64,000 nt of DNA, taken from contig CAXIPT010000007.1 in NCBI GenBank assembly GCA_964030475.1, forward strand, positions 145,071 to 209,070. The letters run 5' to 3'. Of this stretch, positions 21,692 to 35,551 are shown piece by piece. Within the stretch, counting starts at the first letter, position 1. Each line of letters opens with the position of its first letter. The notes below the pieces were generated by a model, which saw only the letters and a program-made list of their open reading frames with translations, had not been told where the DNA came from and did no database searches. This DNA is from Tethya wilhelma (lineage: Eukaryota > Porifera > Demospongiae > Tethyida > Tethyidae). A program made the position numbers and the translations under genes.

Positions 21692-22982
21692 AATTTTTTC
21701 CTTTTATAATGGTGCATAATAATTATCATACCAAAAATTAATTTACTAGAACTGTATCAGTGTGATTACTATGGTAGTGATCACTGTCCATGAAAGTGCA
21801 GTGTAACTGCAACTGCGAGCTCATTGGTCAATAAATTGACCAAATCTGAAAGTGCAATCTGATTGGCTAATCACATCCTTAGAAACCACTCTGTGTAGCA
21901 ACAGCACTGGACAGAATTTTAGTCTTGAGCGATGTCCTGACAGACTAAACTGCAGCAGGTAACTACAGGCGTAAGTACAGACTCCTATAACAGAAGCCAG
22001 TTTTCTAGCCTTGTTGTGCTTCTTGTTTGAAAGATTGGTCACATGTGCCCTTGTTTGTGGATGAGTCTGATTGATAAGTTAGTGATCCAATTAACCATAC
22101 TTGTAGTGTCTTGGTGTCACTTAACATTTTGCCTGTATTCTCAGTAGCTCAGAGGAAAAGTAGCATTTTATATGTGTAGCTTGAAGTCACATTCCTTCCG
22201 TGAACTGAACTCTCAAATCTCTGGCATGGCAAACACAAGTTTGCAGCTTGCTCAAGAAAAAACTATGAGCAAATGATTACAATTAATGGTTTGGAATGAG
22301 ATTTTGAAAGAATCACACTTGTACAGTAAGTGGAGGGGTAATTAATTGCACAAGGCAAATAATCACACTCTAAACCATGTGATTAATTATTATAATATAT
22401 ACTACATCAATAGGGAGTATTCCCGAAGAGATTGTGATCAATGAGTAATAACTTACAAAGATATCTCTTGGTATTGCAATTCTGGTAAAGATGGCTGTGA
22501 AACGCCGACACCATATTGTGAGAGTACCAATGTCACAGACATCAGTCCCAGCTGGTAACGTCACTGTGAAGTCTCTATTACTGAAACGCACATCCTGAAA
22601 TCTACCCTCAGGTCCTCTGTAGTTAATTCATAGGTGAATGCACCATTGTTAATGACATGTTACTACACCAAGTGTAAACTGTACTGTATGCATCATGGAC
22701 TCTTAACTTACGTTCCAACACTGGAAGGAAGAGGGATGATCACTCCTCCTCCTCCACGATTCACAGCCACACCAGGACGATAGTAGTAGAGGAAGGCATC
22801 TGGAGAATAGTATACATTATGAATATAATACGGTATAGTTGTTCCTTTGATATAATACCTAACTAGTTGGATCACCACTACGGTGTTATAAGGAGCCTGG
22901 GCACGAGGCTAACTAAAATGATCACATGCCAGGTCAGTATGACATACAGCTGTAGTACCTCCTCTGCTGCCAACCACAACAC
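21692..22982. repeat. Right arm of the 1.29-kb perfect inverted repeat
   Basis: Reverse complement of 20400-21690. An N at 22983 lies immediately outside this arm, so both outer boundaries coincide with ambiguous bases. Confidence 0.95.
22457..22799 (-). CDS. DM13-domain exons, right palindrome copy (partial)
   Basis: Exons 22712-22799 and 22457-22616 on the minus strand are identical to the left copy. This copy continues outward into non-duplicated DNA, where no further exon was confirmed. If the palindrome is an artefact, this is more likely the genuine locus, because the left arm abuts a broken kinase gene. Confidence 0.6.
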
Positions 22983-23388
22983 NACTCGGACCAGGTCCAA
23001 ATTACCTGCAGCATGACATTGTAATAGTGTGTAGGCTATAAGCTTCAGTACTACCTGCCCTCCCTCCAAACGTTAACTTCAATTTTAAAATGAAAGCCCG
23101 GCGGGCTAGCTCACAAAATTAATAGTTGCTGCACAATAAGCGGGAGGGGCTAACTGATTGCCACACGTTCTTAGTAGGGTGCATGGTGCACAGCGCTGCA
23201 GCGGCTGCTGGCTAAAAACGCTGGCAAGAGTGTTGAGACTGTTTTATCTATGCCAGAGCTCTTTAGTATACTTTTGGAGGGGGGGACATTACTCACTAGT
23301 GAATTATGTCCGGGGGGACAAAATTCACAGGGGGACATTATTCACTGCGACACCGTAACCCTCTGCACGTGTACGCACGCGCCGAGGC

Positions 23389-25239
23389 TTAATAACGAGA
23401 GCTAGTAAGTGAACCTACTGTCTTCTGCATGGTGACTGCCTTCTCTGTGAGCTCCTGGAGACACTGACAGCTCTCCTTAGTCTTGCCATGACTGTCTCCA
23501 AGCTGAAGGAGAAACAACACACACAGCTCTTTGACATCTAGGCCTAGCTAGCTATCTCACAGTGCTAGCATTTGCAGGTACATTATGCATGGCAGCTGTC
23601 AATCAACAAAAATAAATCAGCCTTTTTCCCAGGCTCCTCCCTCACAATATTTTCTTTGAAAATTAATAAGGAGACAAAAATATAATTACCGTATAGCGGG
23701 AAATTTTCGTATGGTGCAAATTTTCGTATTTTTCGTATGCCGTTCGAATATACGAAAATTAAAACTGCGAAAATTTAACTTCCGCATTATGCGCATACGA
23801 GCGTGCGCCGCGTATACGAAATTTAAAAATTTTTCTGGTGCATTTTTAACGATTTATATATACGAAATTTTGAACTACGAATATTTCCCACTATACGGTA
23901 TGCGATGGAGGATGGGAACAAGGCTACAAATTTATTACAACTTTCAACCAATTTCATGCAGTCTCATGTGATCAATGGCACACATCATGTGCAAGTCACT
24001 ATCGCTGACCTTCTTCCTGTAGATGGTGTAGGTGGTCTTCTCGTGAGTGAGGGCGGCTCTGAAGTCTCCCAGGAAGGAATGGACTCGTCCCAGCAGGTGA
24101 CACGTGAGGGCCGTTTGCAAGGAGTCTGAACCATAATACCTGCATCACATGACCATCACATGATAATGTGCTTATAAATAGAATTATAATCATATGACTG
24201 TGCTATAAATAGAACTAAATCACATGACAGTGTGTATGCTATAAATAGAAGTCTCGTCACTCACTTCTGATGTAGTCTCAGAGCACTCTTCAGAAACACC
24301 AGGGCGTTCTTATGGTCCTCCAAACCGTGGAGAATGAGAGCAATGTTGCTATCACAGGGAGCCATTTCAGGGTGGTCCTCACCGTAGAGCAACTTCAACA
24401 GATACCGGGCCCTGCATTACATCATCATTACATCACCAGTATCCCCAATTAACACCCACTACCCCTACCTGTACAGCAGTCTGAGTGCAGTGGCTGGTCT
24501 CTTGTTGTTATGGCAATGGAGAGCGAGGTTGATGTAGGCAGCCACAGTTTCCGGGTGGTCCACCCCCAGAACCCTCTCAAAGATGAGGGTGGCCTTGTGT
24601 TGGTTGGTGAGGGCGGAGAATGGCTCGTCCAGGAGATAGTAGATGCGGGCCACGTATCTGTAGCAGTTGGCTATGTCCACATGGAGGGGGCCATAGATCT
24701 GGATGAACATCTGAATGACCTCCGCAAACAGCTCAGCAGCCGACTTCAAGTTGCCTGGAGTACAATAAATTATTGGCAGAGATAAAAAGATGGAGTTATT
24801 ATAAATAACTAAAAATCTTTGCTACTATTGTGTGAAAGTACAGCTGTTGCTATGAACACACTGTCACAAGACTGCTGCCACATTAACTAGTCTCGTACCC
24901 AGGCTACCCTACGAGGCTAACTTTAACAGTTTCTTTAGATATAAACAGAAGCAGCTTAGTTACGAGGTAAAGCAGATGTGATTTGTACACAGTTGTAGCT
25001 ACCATCATCTCACCTGCTGATAACTTGCTCTGAGCCAGCTCAAATAAAGAGACAATTTCTGCCGGCTGCAAAGGAGAGAGAGAGATAAAAAAAGTAACTA
25101 AAATGTCTGATTAAAAGAAGAGATCTAAAACTGACTCTAAAGTTGGTGTGCTTGAGGATGGGAAAGACACAGTTGATGTCATCGTCAGTGAAGGTCGGGT
25201 GGGAGGAGAAATCATACTCTTTCAGTACTAGCTGGACGC

Positions 25240-25290
<51 letters not shown>

Positions 25291-25693
25291 ATGCAGCCTC
25301 AAAACAAAGGCAAGAAAGGATGGCAACCTCATACCAGTCTTCCTACACAGTTCTCTTAGCAACGACAACTTCTGAAGGTTTGTCTGTGAACACAGCTCAT
25401 CCAGACTAGAGCTGGAGAAATGAATGCAAATGCTTGATATGGTAGGAACACAAATATGCCAAGTCAGCAAAGATGCAGTATAAAGTTCCCTTACTATTCC
25501 AGCTTATACTTGTAGTACCACTCCACCTCTGTGATGATGTCATCCCATAGGCTGACAGCACTTATCTTGAGATGGGCGGGGACTGTTGGTCACATGATTA
25601 ATCACATGATAATCAATACTAGCTACCACATGTTGAACTCTGACCTTTGCCTTTGGGAGACTTTTTCTTTCTATTCTTCTTACGAGAAGAAGC

Positions 25694-25740
<47 letters not shown>

Positions 25741-28700
25741 ACAAGATGTATAAAAGCAAACCATAAGGTACCTCCTCGCTGCCGTCCTTGGTCTGGATGA
25801 CATCACTCAAGAAACAGTTGAGGAAGTGAGCAATAGCATCAGACGTACACTCCTCAGTGGCTGTGAGGGAGGTACACACACACCTCGATCATGACAGTCT
25901 ACCATAGCAACAGCTACTGTATATAAAATGGACTGACTTTCTTGCAGCATCTTTCTGAACTTTCTCTTAGCCACTCTCACCACCATCTCACTCACACACA
26001 GACACTGAGAGAGAGAGAAAACAAAATGGCCACCATCATGTCAGTCTTCGATCTTTATAAATACAAGCAAACATACCCACTTGCTGACCCAACAAAGACT
26101 TATAGTGGCCCTGAAGGTTCAAACTGATTTTGCTAACCATTTTTGATCTAAGCTATTTTTAACCCCTTCTAAGGGATTTCCAAAGTCATCTAAGCGATTT
26201 TTATCTAAGCCGTATTATCTAAGTGGGTTTAGTTTAAGCCTTTTTCATCTAAGTGATTTTCTTAGGCTAAGGCTAAGGCTAGTACTAGGTTAGGGCTAGG
26301 GGCTAGGGTCTAGGAGTTAGGGGACTGGAACTAGGGGCTAGGGAATAGAGGCTAGGGCTAGGGCTAGGGGCTAGGAGTTAGGGGGGCTGGAGCTAGGGCT
26401 AGTGATTAGGGGGCTAGAGAATAGAGGCTAGGAGCTAGGGGCTAGGGCTTTGATGAAAATGGCTTTGATACGCTTAGATAAAAATCTCTTAGAGGGGTTG
26501 AAAATAGCATAGATAAAAAATCACTAGATAAAAATCACTTAGAAAGGGTTAAAAACAGTTTAGATCAAAAATCAGTTAGCAAAATCAGTTTGAACCTTCA
26601 GGCCCACTATAAAGACTACATTTATTACCTTACTTGTCATTAAATTGTTCATGCTCTCTCTTTTAAATTATATCTGTTTATAGGCTGGCTAATTAATTAT
26701 TAGCATTTAGTTGCTATAGGCTAGCTGACACTTTTTGCAATTTCTCATTCTTTTGCAATAAACCACAAAAGCTGTACCTCCCACTGACTACAAACCTTAC
26801 CTTCAAGTGCTGCAGGTCCTGAGCTGCTGACTCCTCTCTGAGACTAGCCACCTGTGCGATGCGACCGAGGTACCTCATGTTGATGCCTCTCATGTGCATG
26901 ACACGCTTGAGTGATTCTCCGTCCGTGGGTGACACCGTGAGCTGGAGACAGTCCCTCACAAACTGGACAATCAGGTCGGAGTAGAGGAAGCTGCTCGCTT
27001 CAGAGATGAGCTTGTGGTCTCTCTCACTCTCCTCCTGCGATAAACATCGTTGTATGTGTGTGTGTGGGTAGAGAGGTGCAAATAAAATTTTCCCAAAGTA
27101 GGATGCATTTTCAGTTTCAGTCTCGTACCTTGTTATCAGCGTGAGGGACGTGGGGTGACAAGAGGTCCACGTTGAACTGGATGATGAAGTCCTCCCGACT
27201 GCAGGAGCCAGCCTCCCACGAGGCCTCCTTTATGGCAGCCGTCAGCTGGGGGTGGGCTGGAGGGGGTGTGGTTTAAGATGAGACAGAGAGAGATACACAC
27301 ACAATGGTGATACAGTGTGTCAGAGAAGACATATCACATAAAGCTAGATAAAGTGCAAGAGATAAAGGACCTACACTGTAGGCAAATTGTTCCATACCTT
27401 CCACCAGCTCTCTGTCAAGCTTCTTTCTGTCAATGCTGTCTTCTGTGAACTGGTTCATCTTGGAGAGCTCCTCCGCCAGAGGGAGGGGCACCTCCTTCTC
27501 CTCCACGAGGTTCTTCCCCTCCAAGAGAAGCCGACAGGCCTCATCAACACAGGCAGCCTCTCCCTCCGAGAGATGGGCCAGCTTGGCTTCATCAGGTTGG
27601 TCATCACGGGCTAACCCGTTGGGAGAACTTGTTGAACTGTTTGTGGATTGGTGCTTTGATCCGTGTGCTGCTGTTAGATCAGACTGTGGTGGTCCATTTG
27701 GCCCTCCTAGTTCCTCTCCTTCCCTGCCTCCCTCGGAGGGACCTTCACCACCTGCTGTGGAGGGACCAGCCTTCTTGTTGCCATGGATACCAGTTTTAAT
27801 AGCGTGAGCCGCCTCAATGGAAGCCAGTGTCTTTATGATGGTGTCCATGGAGTTCCTGGACTGGCCCTCTGTCTCCACACCATCAATGGAGTCATCTCTG
27901 AGGGCAGATGGAGAGGAGAGAGAGACATCAGTGGCTGTCTTCTCTTCTTCTTCTTCTTCCTTCTTTAGCTTCTTCTCCTGATAGTGAGTAGAGGAAAACC
28001 GCTCGTCACACACACACACACACACACACTGTTAGGTCTCTACCTATATAGTCTACAGGGGGTAGTAGTATCCATGGAAACTGTCTTTTACATGTAGTGT
28101 CTTTTAAGGTCACAAACTACCATACATGGTGATGCTATATATAGCTACTGTAAAATGGTACCTATTATAACAACAGGATGTTGGTTAGGTTAGCCACCAG
28201 TCCCACTCATTCTCAGTATTACCATATTTGGAATGGGTTAGTGAGTCATGACTGGCTAGCTACTCTGCAAAGTTCTTTGAAAGTTAAGTGTGACAACTAT
28301 TAAACTTCACTATAGATACACTGAAATGGCTGGACGTCAAGACAATGAGTTGGGTTTCTCTTTTACTAATGTTCAAATCTTTCGAGATCAAGAACTAGGA
28401 CATGGTTCCTACGGAGCTGTCTACAAGGCTAAATGTGACTCACTGCCATGTGCTGCCAAGTTCATCTACCCGGTTCTTTTTGCTTCAAAACTTCCTGACC
28501 AACAACCTGCTTCTCCTCCAGGCAAGGAACACCGACAACCGATACGACGCTTTGAAGCTGAGTGTCGTTTCCTTAGTCACATCAAACACCCAAACATCGT
28601 ACAATATTTGGGAGTGTATCGAGATCCACAAACAAACGTACCTGTGCTTCTAATGGAACTCATGGATGAAAGCCTCACCCACTTCCTAGAGACACCACAA

Positions 28701-31700
28701 AACACTGTCTTGTATCATTTACAAGTCAACATTTTACACGACACAGCATTGGCCCTGGCATTTCTTCACTCCAATGGAATCACCCATCGAGACATGTCAA
28801 GCAACAACGTCCTGCTAATTGCTGGGAGTCGAGCTAAAGTCACAGACTTTGGGATGTCAACGCTCACTGATGCTGCAGCTTCTCAACTTGCATCACTGAC
28901 TCAGTGTCCAGGCACACCAGTCTACATGTCTCCTGAAGCTCTGGACGAGCCACCAGTTTACTCTGAGAAGCTGGACTGCTTCAGTTTTGGAGTTCTAACA
29001 ATACAAGCTATCACACGACAATTTCCAAACCTAACAGATCGATTTCAAATCAGAGAGCTTATTGATCCTGTGCAAATGACTAGAAGAATTCAAGCACGAG
29101 TTCTTATCCCTGAAGAGGAACGTCGCCAATCTCACATCAGCCTCATCCATGCAGCCCACCCTCTCCGACCAATTGCTCTCAGCTGTATAAAGGACAAAGA
29201 TACTGAGAGACCAACAGCTGAACAACTTTGCCAAACTCTTGAACAGTTGAAATCAACCCAACTGTATGCTTCAAGTGTCCAACAAGTTCGTGACGGAGAG
29301 CGTCAAATTAGGACACAAAGACAAACCATTGAAGAGAAGGATGAACAGATTCAAGACAAAGATAGGCAGATTCAGGACAAAGAGAGGCAGATTCAGGACA
29401 ACCTTCAACAGATTGTTTATCATCAAGAGCAGTTCCAAAGTATGCAACAAGAAAACCAGCAACTTAGAAAGATGGTAGAACTAAAGAACCGCCAGATTAC
29501 TGAACTTCAACAAGGAACAGCACAACATGGAGAGACACCACCTAGAACACAGCCTCAAGACATTCAGCCTCAGCTACAACAACCAACATTATCAGAACAG
29601 ACAGAAGCCAAGAAGAAACCAGCTTTGAAAGAGTTAACATTGAAATGGAGGAAGGGACCAAAGGCACCTCGTGGAGTGATGAGAGGATCTTCTACTACCA
29701 TTGGAAACACAGTCTATGTGAATAATTATTATGATGATCAAAGTGTCTATTCCTTCAACTACAGCACCTCCACATGGTCAACTCTACCATCAGAGTGTCC
29801 TTATAACAGTTCTACTCTTACAACCATCAACAACACACTCACAACAGTTGGAGGTCGTTATACAAACAAGCTATTAACCTACCGTGACCACAAGTGGGTG
29901 GAGCTATATCCTCCAATGCCTACAGCAAGGTACCACGTTACAGTTGTCTCCACCACCACCCATGTGGCTGTACTGGGAGGTTATTATGGTGGTTACCTGG
30001 ATTGTGTAGAAGTCATGGATATAGCAGCCAGCCAATGGAGTACAGCAGCTCAACTTCCCTGCAGCACTTATAGCGCTTCAGCAACACTCTGTGGAGATAC
30101 ACTCTACCTCATGGGAGGTGACACATATGGCTTTAATGTATTGTCTTGTCAGTTTAGTGAACTAATTCAATCAAGACCCAGCTGGCTACCATCATTATTC
30201 AGAGGACGCACTAAAGTATGGCACCACCTTCCTGACCTACCAGTGAGGGACTCTACCTGTGTAACTGTTCATGACAAAGTACTGGCTATTGGAGGAAGAG
30301 ACAAACAACACAAGTATACAACTGCCATATATGAACTCAATACAGACACTAATGAATGGTGTCACAAAGGTGACATGAACATTAGAAGATCATGGTGCCT
30401 GGCTACAACTCTCCCTGACAACAACATCCTTGTTGTAGGAGGATACAAATACGGAGGTGGTATAACAGATGAAACTGAAACCTGTAGTTTTGAATTGTAA
30501 ATAATTCTTAAAATTGTTTCACTTGAAGATGATTATATCAGTACAATGTTATTTATTGGGGCGAGCGTGAGCGAGCCCCACATATACGTTACACGACATT
30601 CGAGTCTGTGCACTTCCGGTTGTGTGATTTGTGTGTGATGTCTGTACGCACCATTCCGTAAATAGCATTTCCTGTTTGAATTTTTCGAATTTGTAATGAC
30701 ATCAACAAGTAATTTCGAACAATTCAAGTACTTGCACATGGCCAGCTAGCTAGCCAAGTAGCTAAGCGCTATATTAAAAGCACAAGACAAACACTGACAA
30801 AGAAAGCAGAGGGAGCTGAGACAATGAGACACCAGAGCAAAGACAAGTGAGGTGACAGCAAGATGCAGATGGGCATAGTCTGACAACCATAGAGCTCGGT
30901 AGGTAGACTCAGTCTCTGGCTACTTTTACTGACTCATGCAACAATACTATGATAATTTAGAGATATTCTTCTTCTCTGTCTTCTTTCTCTTTGCTTGGTT
31001 GAACATGTGTACTGCTCTTTTTTCTGCCATGTGATCTCACCAGCTAACCACACAGCATCTAGACTTGCCGCTGAGCAGCATTTGAACTGTCCAAAACTAA
31101 ATCAACTCTGAACAATATTCACCCATTCTCTCAATGTTATCACATCCACACATGCAAGTTTACAAACATGATGTCATCACCATGAACCTCACATTTGATT
31201 CATTATTGCGGACACAATACATACTATTACATGTGCAACACATTATTTAGGCGCTCACGCTCGCCCCCAAAATGTCGTAGGCATTTGCTAGTACAAGTAT
31301 ATATCTACATATTCTCTGCTCATTATTAACACACACACACACACATAAATTATAGTTGCATGACTAGCAGCCCTCAGGCTGATCACTTGAAGTAATGCAA
31401 ATAATTTGTTGGAAGTTGACACTGTGACCTTTTCCAAAGCAATCACATGTTACTATGTAAACAGAATATTCTACAATTCCCACAAGTCTAAACTCAGCAC
31501 TGCCACTGCAACGAAGATCTCTCTCGTTTCAACTTGGAAGCTGCTTCATCTATTCCCTCAGCTATCCTAGTAGCTTCATTCGGTGCATTGTTAAACAATT
31601 CTAAAGCGTTTCTTAGACTTGCCAGACCATGGTACAATGCCATTTTTTCCAAAGTTGTTTTCGTCGAAATGCCCCGTGTGGTTTTGCTTAAGTACAACTT

Positions 31701-32670
31701 TACTGCATTAATTTTGTGGTTAATGGAATGTCTGTACTTTATGTATGGGACATATGCGTATCGTTTGAATAGTAAGGGGTAGCGCTTTTTAAAAGGCACC
31801 AAACAAATCTACGTGAAATTTGCAATCGAATGGTATCGCAATTCATAGATATACGACCAAGTTATGAAGAAATTTTGAAGGCTCAAGTGAACGCGAATAG
31901 ACTTTAGTATACAAGAGAAGGCAGGTGCACACATCACTCACAACTCTACAGGTTTGTTTGCACATGCAGCAGGGTTCTGTCTACTTGTTCTGTCACAAGC
32001 TTTTTATGCCACAAACTTTAGAGCTCCACGGTAAGTTGCACACGATCACAAACTGTAGTCACATGACTGGAATGCAATTAACAGACCCGCCAACTAAGCA
32101 GCAAGGTGCCACGCCCCCTCTGACCAGCTACGATACCAATTACTCACCAGTCCTGGCAGCTCCAGTCCACTGGTCTTCTCTCTGACCAGCTTCAAGAAGT
32201 ACATGAACTTGAAGCTGAGGTAAGTCTCCATGAACTCGGGTCTGAACACTGCCATCTTGTGTCTGAACTTTGACCCCGTGTCATTGTCCATGAAGTTAGC
32301 GTCTGGAGGGAAGACCCTGAAGAGGTCCAGGACATAGTGACGACGATCATCACCAATGATACCCTGGGGGCACGTAGGGGGAGGGGAGATGGTCAGGAGA
32401 GATAAGATAATGATTATTAATAATTATTATAATTTCAATGGTGGGACGGGTGACCGTGGGTAGATCATACCTTCACTTCTAAGGAAGATGGCAGTTCAAC
32501 AACTTCGTCATTTTCTGTACAGAGCCTATTAATTAAAGATTATTAGTAAAATTTAATACGCCAGCTGTATGATAGTTCTATTTAGAGCCTATCTATCAGC
32601 TTTCTAATGGATAACTGACTTGTGCGTTCTAGTGTGCAACTCCACAGCTGTGTTAGACAACTAGAGAGAG

Positions 32671-32708
<38 letters not shown>

Positions 32709-32878
32709 AAGAGATGACTGTTAACAAATGTACATAAAATGAATACAGTTAGTTCATTGACAGCTGCTATGTATCGATCCACTCACTAGTTCTTTGAATT
32801 TTTCATGAGCTTTGATTGTCTTTCCCAAGTCAATGGATCCATAGACCACAGCCTTCTCTTGGTCCCTCTGTAGCAGAC

Positions 32879-32923
<45 letters not shown>

Positions 32924-34845
32924 GAATCCAGCAATAATAAAGCACACATCCAGCAGCTAGTCCAAGCTATCCCACGTACCAGGAATGATGGTCTGACAGA
33001 CGACCCTGTACCCACGGTAATCCACAATGGCTGATCCGAGGGTAAAGAGATCCTTTGGGTCCAGCTTCTCATACTCAGCCACGCCCCTCAAGTCAGCTGC
33101 CTGAAAACAAATAACAGAGACAAAAACATTTTTTAAAAAAAATCTCAATAAGTTTTTTGGGTACATATCATCTTTCCATGAAAAAATTTACCCCCAAAAA
33201 TTTAATAGTCATAAATACTACAATAATGATAAACTAATTAGGCACTAATTAAAGGGGTTACTCACAGCTGCTGCGTGTGCTGCATCATCCCCTCCAAAGA
33301 TGCTGTAGTGGTCTCGGCCGTCAAACGCCAGACTGAAGAATATGTTGTTCCACATGTACATACGGAACCTAGACGATCACACATGGGAGGGGGGGTTGAA
33401 GTCATGTGATTTGATAGATAAGTCACATGACTTACTTTTTCTCGTCCCCTGGGTTGAGAGGACTGAGGTAGCCATCCACCACCGCCATTGCCCCTCGGAG
33501 GGCAGAGAGGGAAAACTCAGATTGAACCTAAGCAGAGAGAGAGAGAGAGACACTAATCCACTACATAGCTAGGGGGAATACTGCTAGGATACAGGGATAT
33601 CTAGTCTATCGAGCTAGACCCTTTTCTCACCGCTGCCTAAGGGTCCAGCTCGATAGACTAAGGGATATCTAGGCAGCTGCTTAATTGGATTACCAAAGAA
33701 CCCTCCCTTAGCTTATTCTGCTAAGAGGCCCAGGACCACCTTCCCCTCAGAGGTTGGCTCCAATAGCATAACAGCCATCAGTCTATCAAGACTACACCAC
33801 ATACTGTATAGTGGGACATTTCCACATGGTGCAAAATTTTGCATTTTTCCTTTTTCAATATGTTATCTATCACAAAACAAATTTAAATTTAACTTCCACA
33901 TTATGTACAATATGAGCATGAACCATATATATGAAATTTAAATCTAGAAAAAAAAAAAATCAGCCGGGTTTTAACCATCTATATTTTGCACCAATGAAAA
34001 TTCCCCACAACACAGTATTTGTCTCCAACCAAGAGACCACTGGAGAGGAGAATACGACACGCAGCTATAGACCAGGCAAACCTTGAAGAGGTTCTTGTCT
34101 CTGAAGGCCTTCATGGTGGGTGTGGTCTTGGGCAGCTCCCTCGCCAGCTGGTACTCCTCGTTCCAGTCCCTGCTCTGACCAAGAGGGACCTCGTCCTGAG
34201 GCAGTCGCAATCCCAGACCTGGGTAGGATGGGAATGAGACATAGTGGAATGTAGAATGGGAACAAGAAATGCTATTCAGTATTGTAAACACAATACAGAC
34301 TGGGAATTTATCATAAATCCAAAATGGAACATGCTTCATGATGTCACTATGGTGGTTAGGGGATTTCCCAAACTCACTGTCATCTATTCTGAAGTTGATT
34401 GGCTTGTGTTCCTGCCGAGGGGCAACCCACGGGATGACGGGATAGGGGACCGGGAGAACTTCAAACGGATGGCGATTTTCTCTGAAACAGACACACAAAA
34501 CATCCTTCAAAGAGGAGCTGAAGATCTACAATGATTCAACCATTATCTCACCCAAACTTCTGTAGCAGTGCAAAGTTCTTCTTGAAGAGAGGGCTGACTT
34601 GGAGGAGAAGACCAACAAGATGTTTGTGATGGTGGGACACCTTGCGTGGAGTGGGGTCAAAGGTCTCCCTGCTGGAGCTCTTGTTGAGGTAGAAGCCAGA
34701 GGGGACGGCAGTGATGAAGTGCTCCTGGCCCTCGAGAGTAGTGACCTCTAGGTAGAGCAGGTCACCTGACAGGGAGGGAGGGAAGCTGGCTTCAATTAGA
34801 GGGACACTACAAGGACAGCTGGTGCTGTACTAGGAGTGTGTGAGT

Positions 34846-34887
<42 letters not shown>

Positions 34888-35280
34888 TAGAGTGGTACTG
34901 GGTGCAATTACAATAAAAAATGGGAAGTGTTTTGTAAAGTGATACTGCAATTGTTAAATTTTTTTTTGCTTTGGAAGTAATGACAGCTGCCCATTTCTCC
35001 CTATCACTCCTGTACATTTGCCATATGGAAGTGTTCATTGCACCCACTCCACACATAGAGACTAGCTACAGCTATATATTCTTTTCCTAACAGAGAGGCT
35101 ATTGATGAGATCTGTATACTTGATAGCTTTGATCTATGTACAACATGGTTTTGAGTGATCAGCCATGGCTGCATACAATACTACATACCTTTCATCTTTC
35201 TCTTGCTGGGAGGAGGGTTCCAGGCACTGTAGCTAATGGACTTGAGGCATTCTGGAAACTATCAATGTTGGGCACAGATG

Positions 35281-35313
<33 letters not shown>

Positions 35314-35511
35314 NGGGGGGGGGGGATATTAAGGACATCAGACTATGGCATTCTGATGTCACGCACCTTCAAGTGTTTCTGTAAATTGTGGGGATACAGC
35401 TGAGACAGAGGAATGTTCTGATTGGTCGACTCCTGCTGTGGCAGGATGTAAGAAGGTGGCTCTAGCTTTGAGGCATCAATCAAACCATCGCTTGTTCTTT
35501 TTTCTGAGAGA

Positions 35512-35551
<40 letters not shown>

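Noticed and set aside
26270..26445. A true interstitial telomere
   Set aside because: The hexamers are degenerate, mix GGGCTA with TTAGGG-like units, and sit inside inverted arms, so an element core is more likely.
31494..31802. A minus-strand ORF of about 100 residues in CLUH intron 16
   Set aside because: Its composition is protein-like, but it begins with TTG, has no ATG start or splice context, and matches no family I know.
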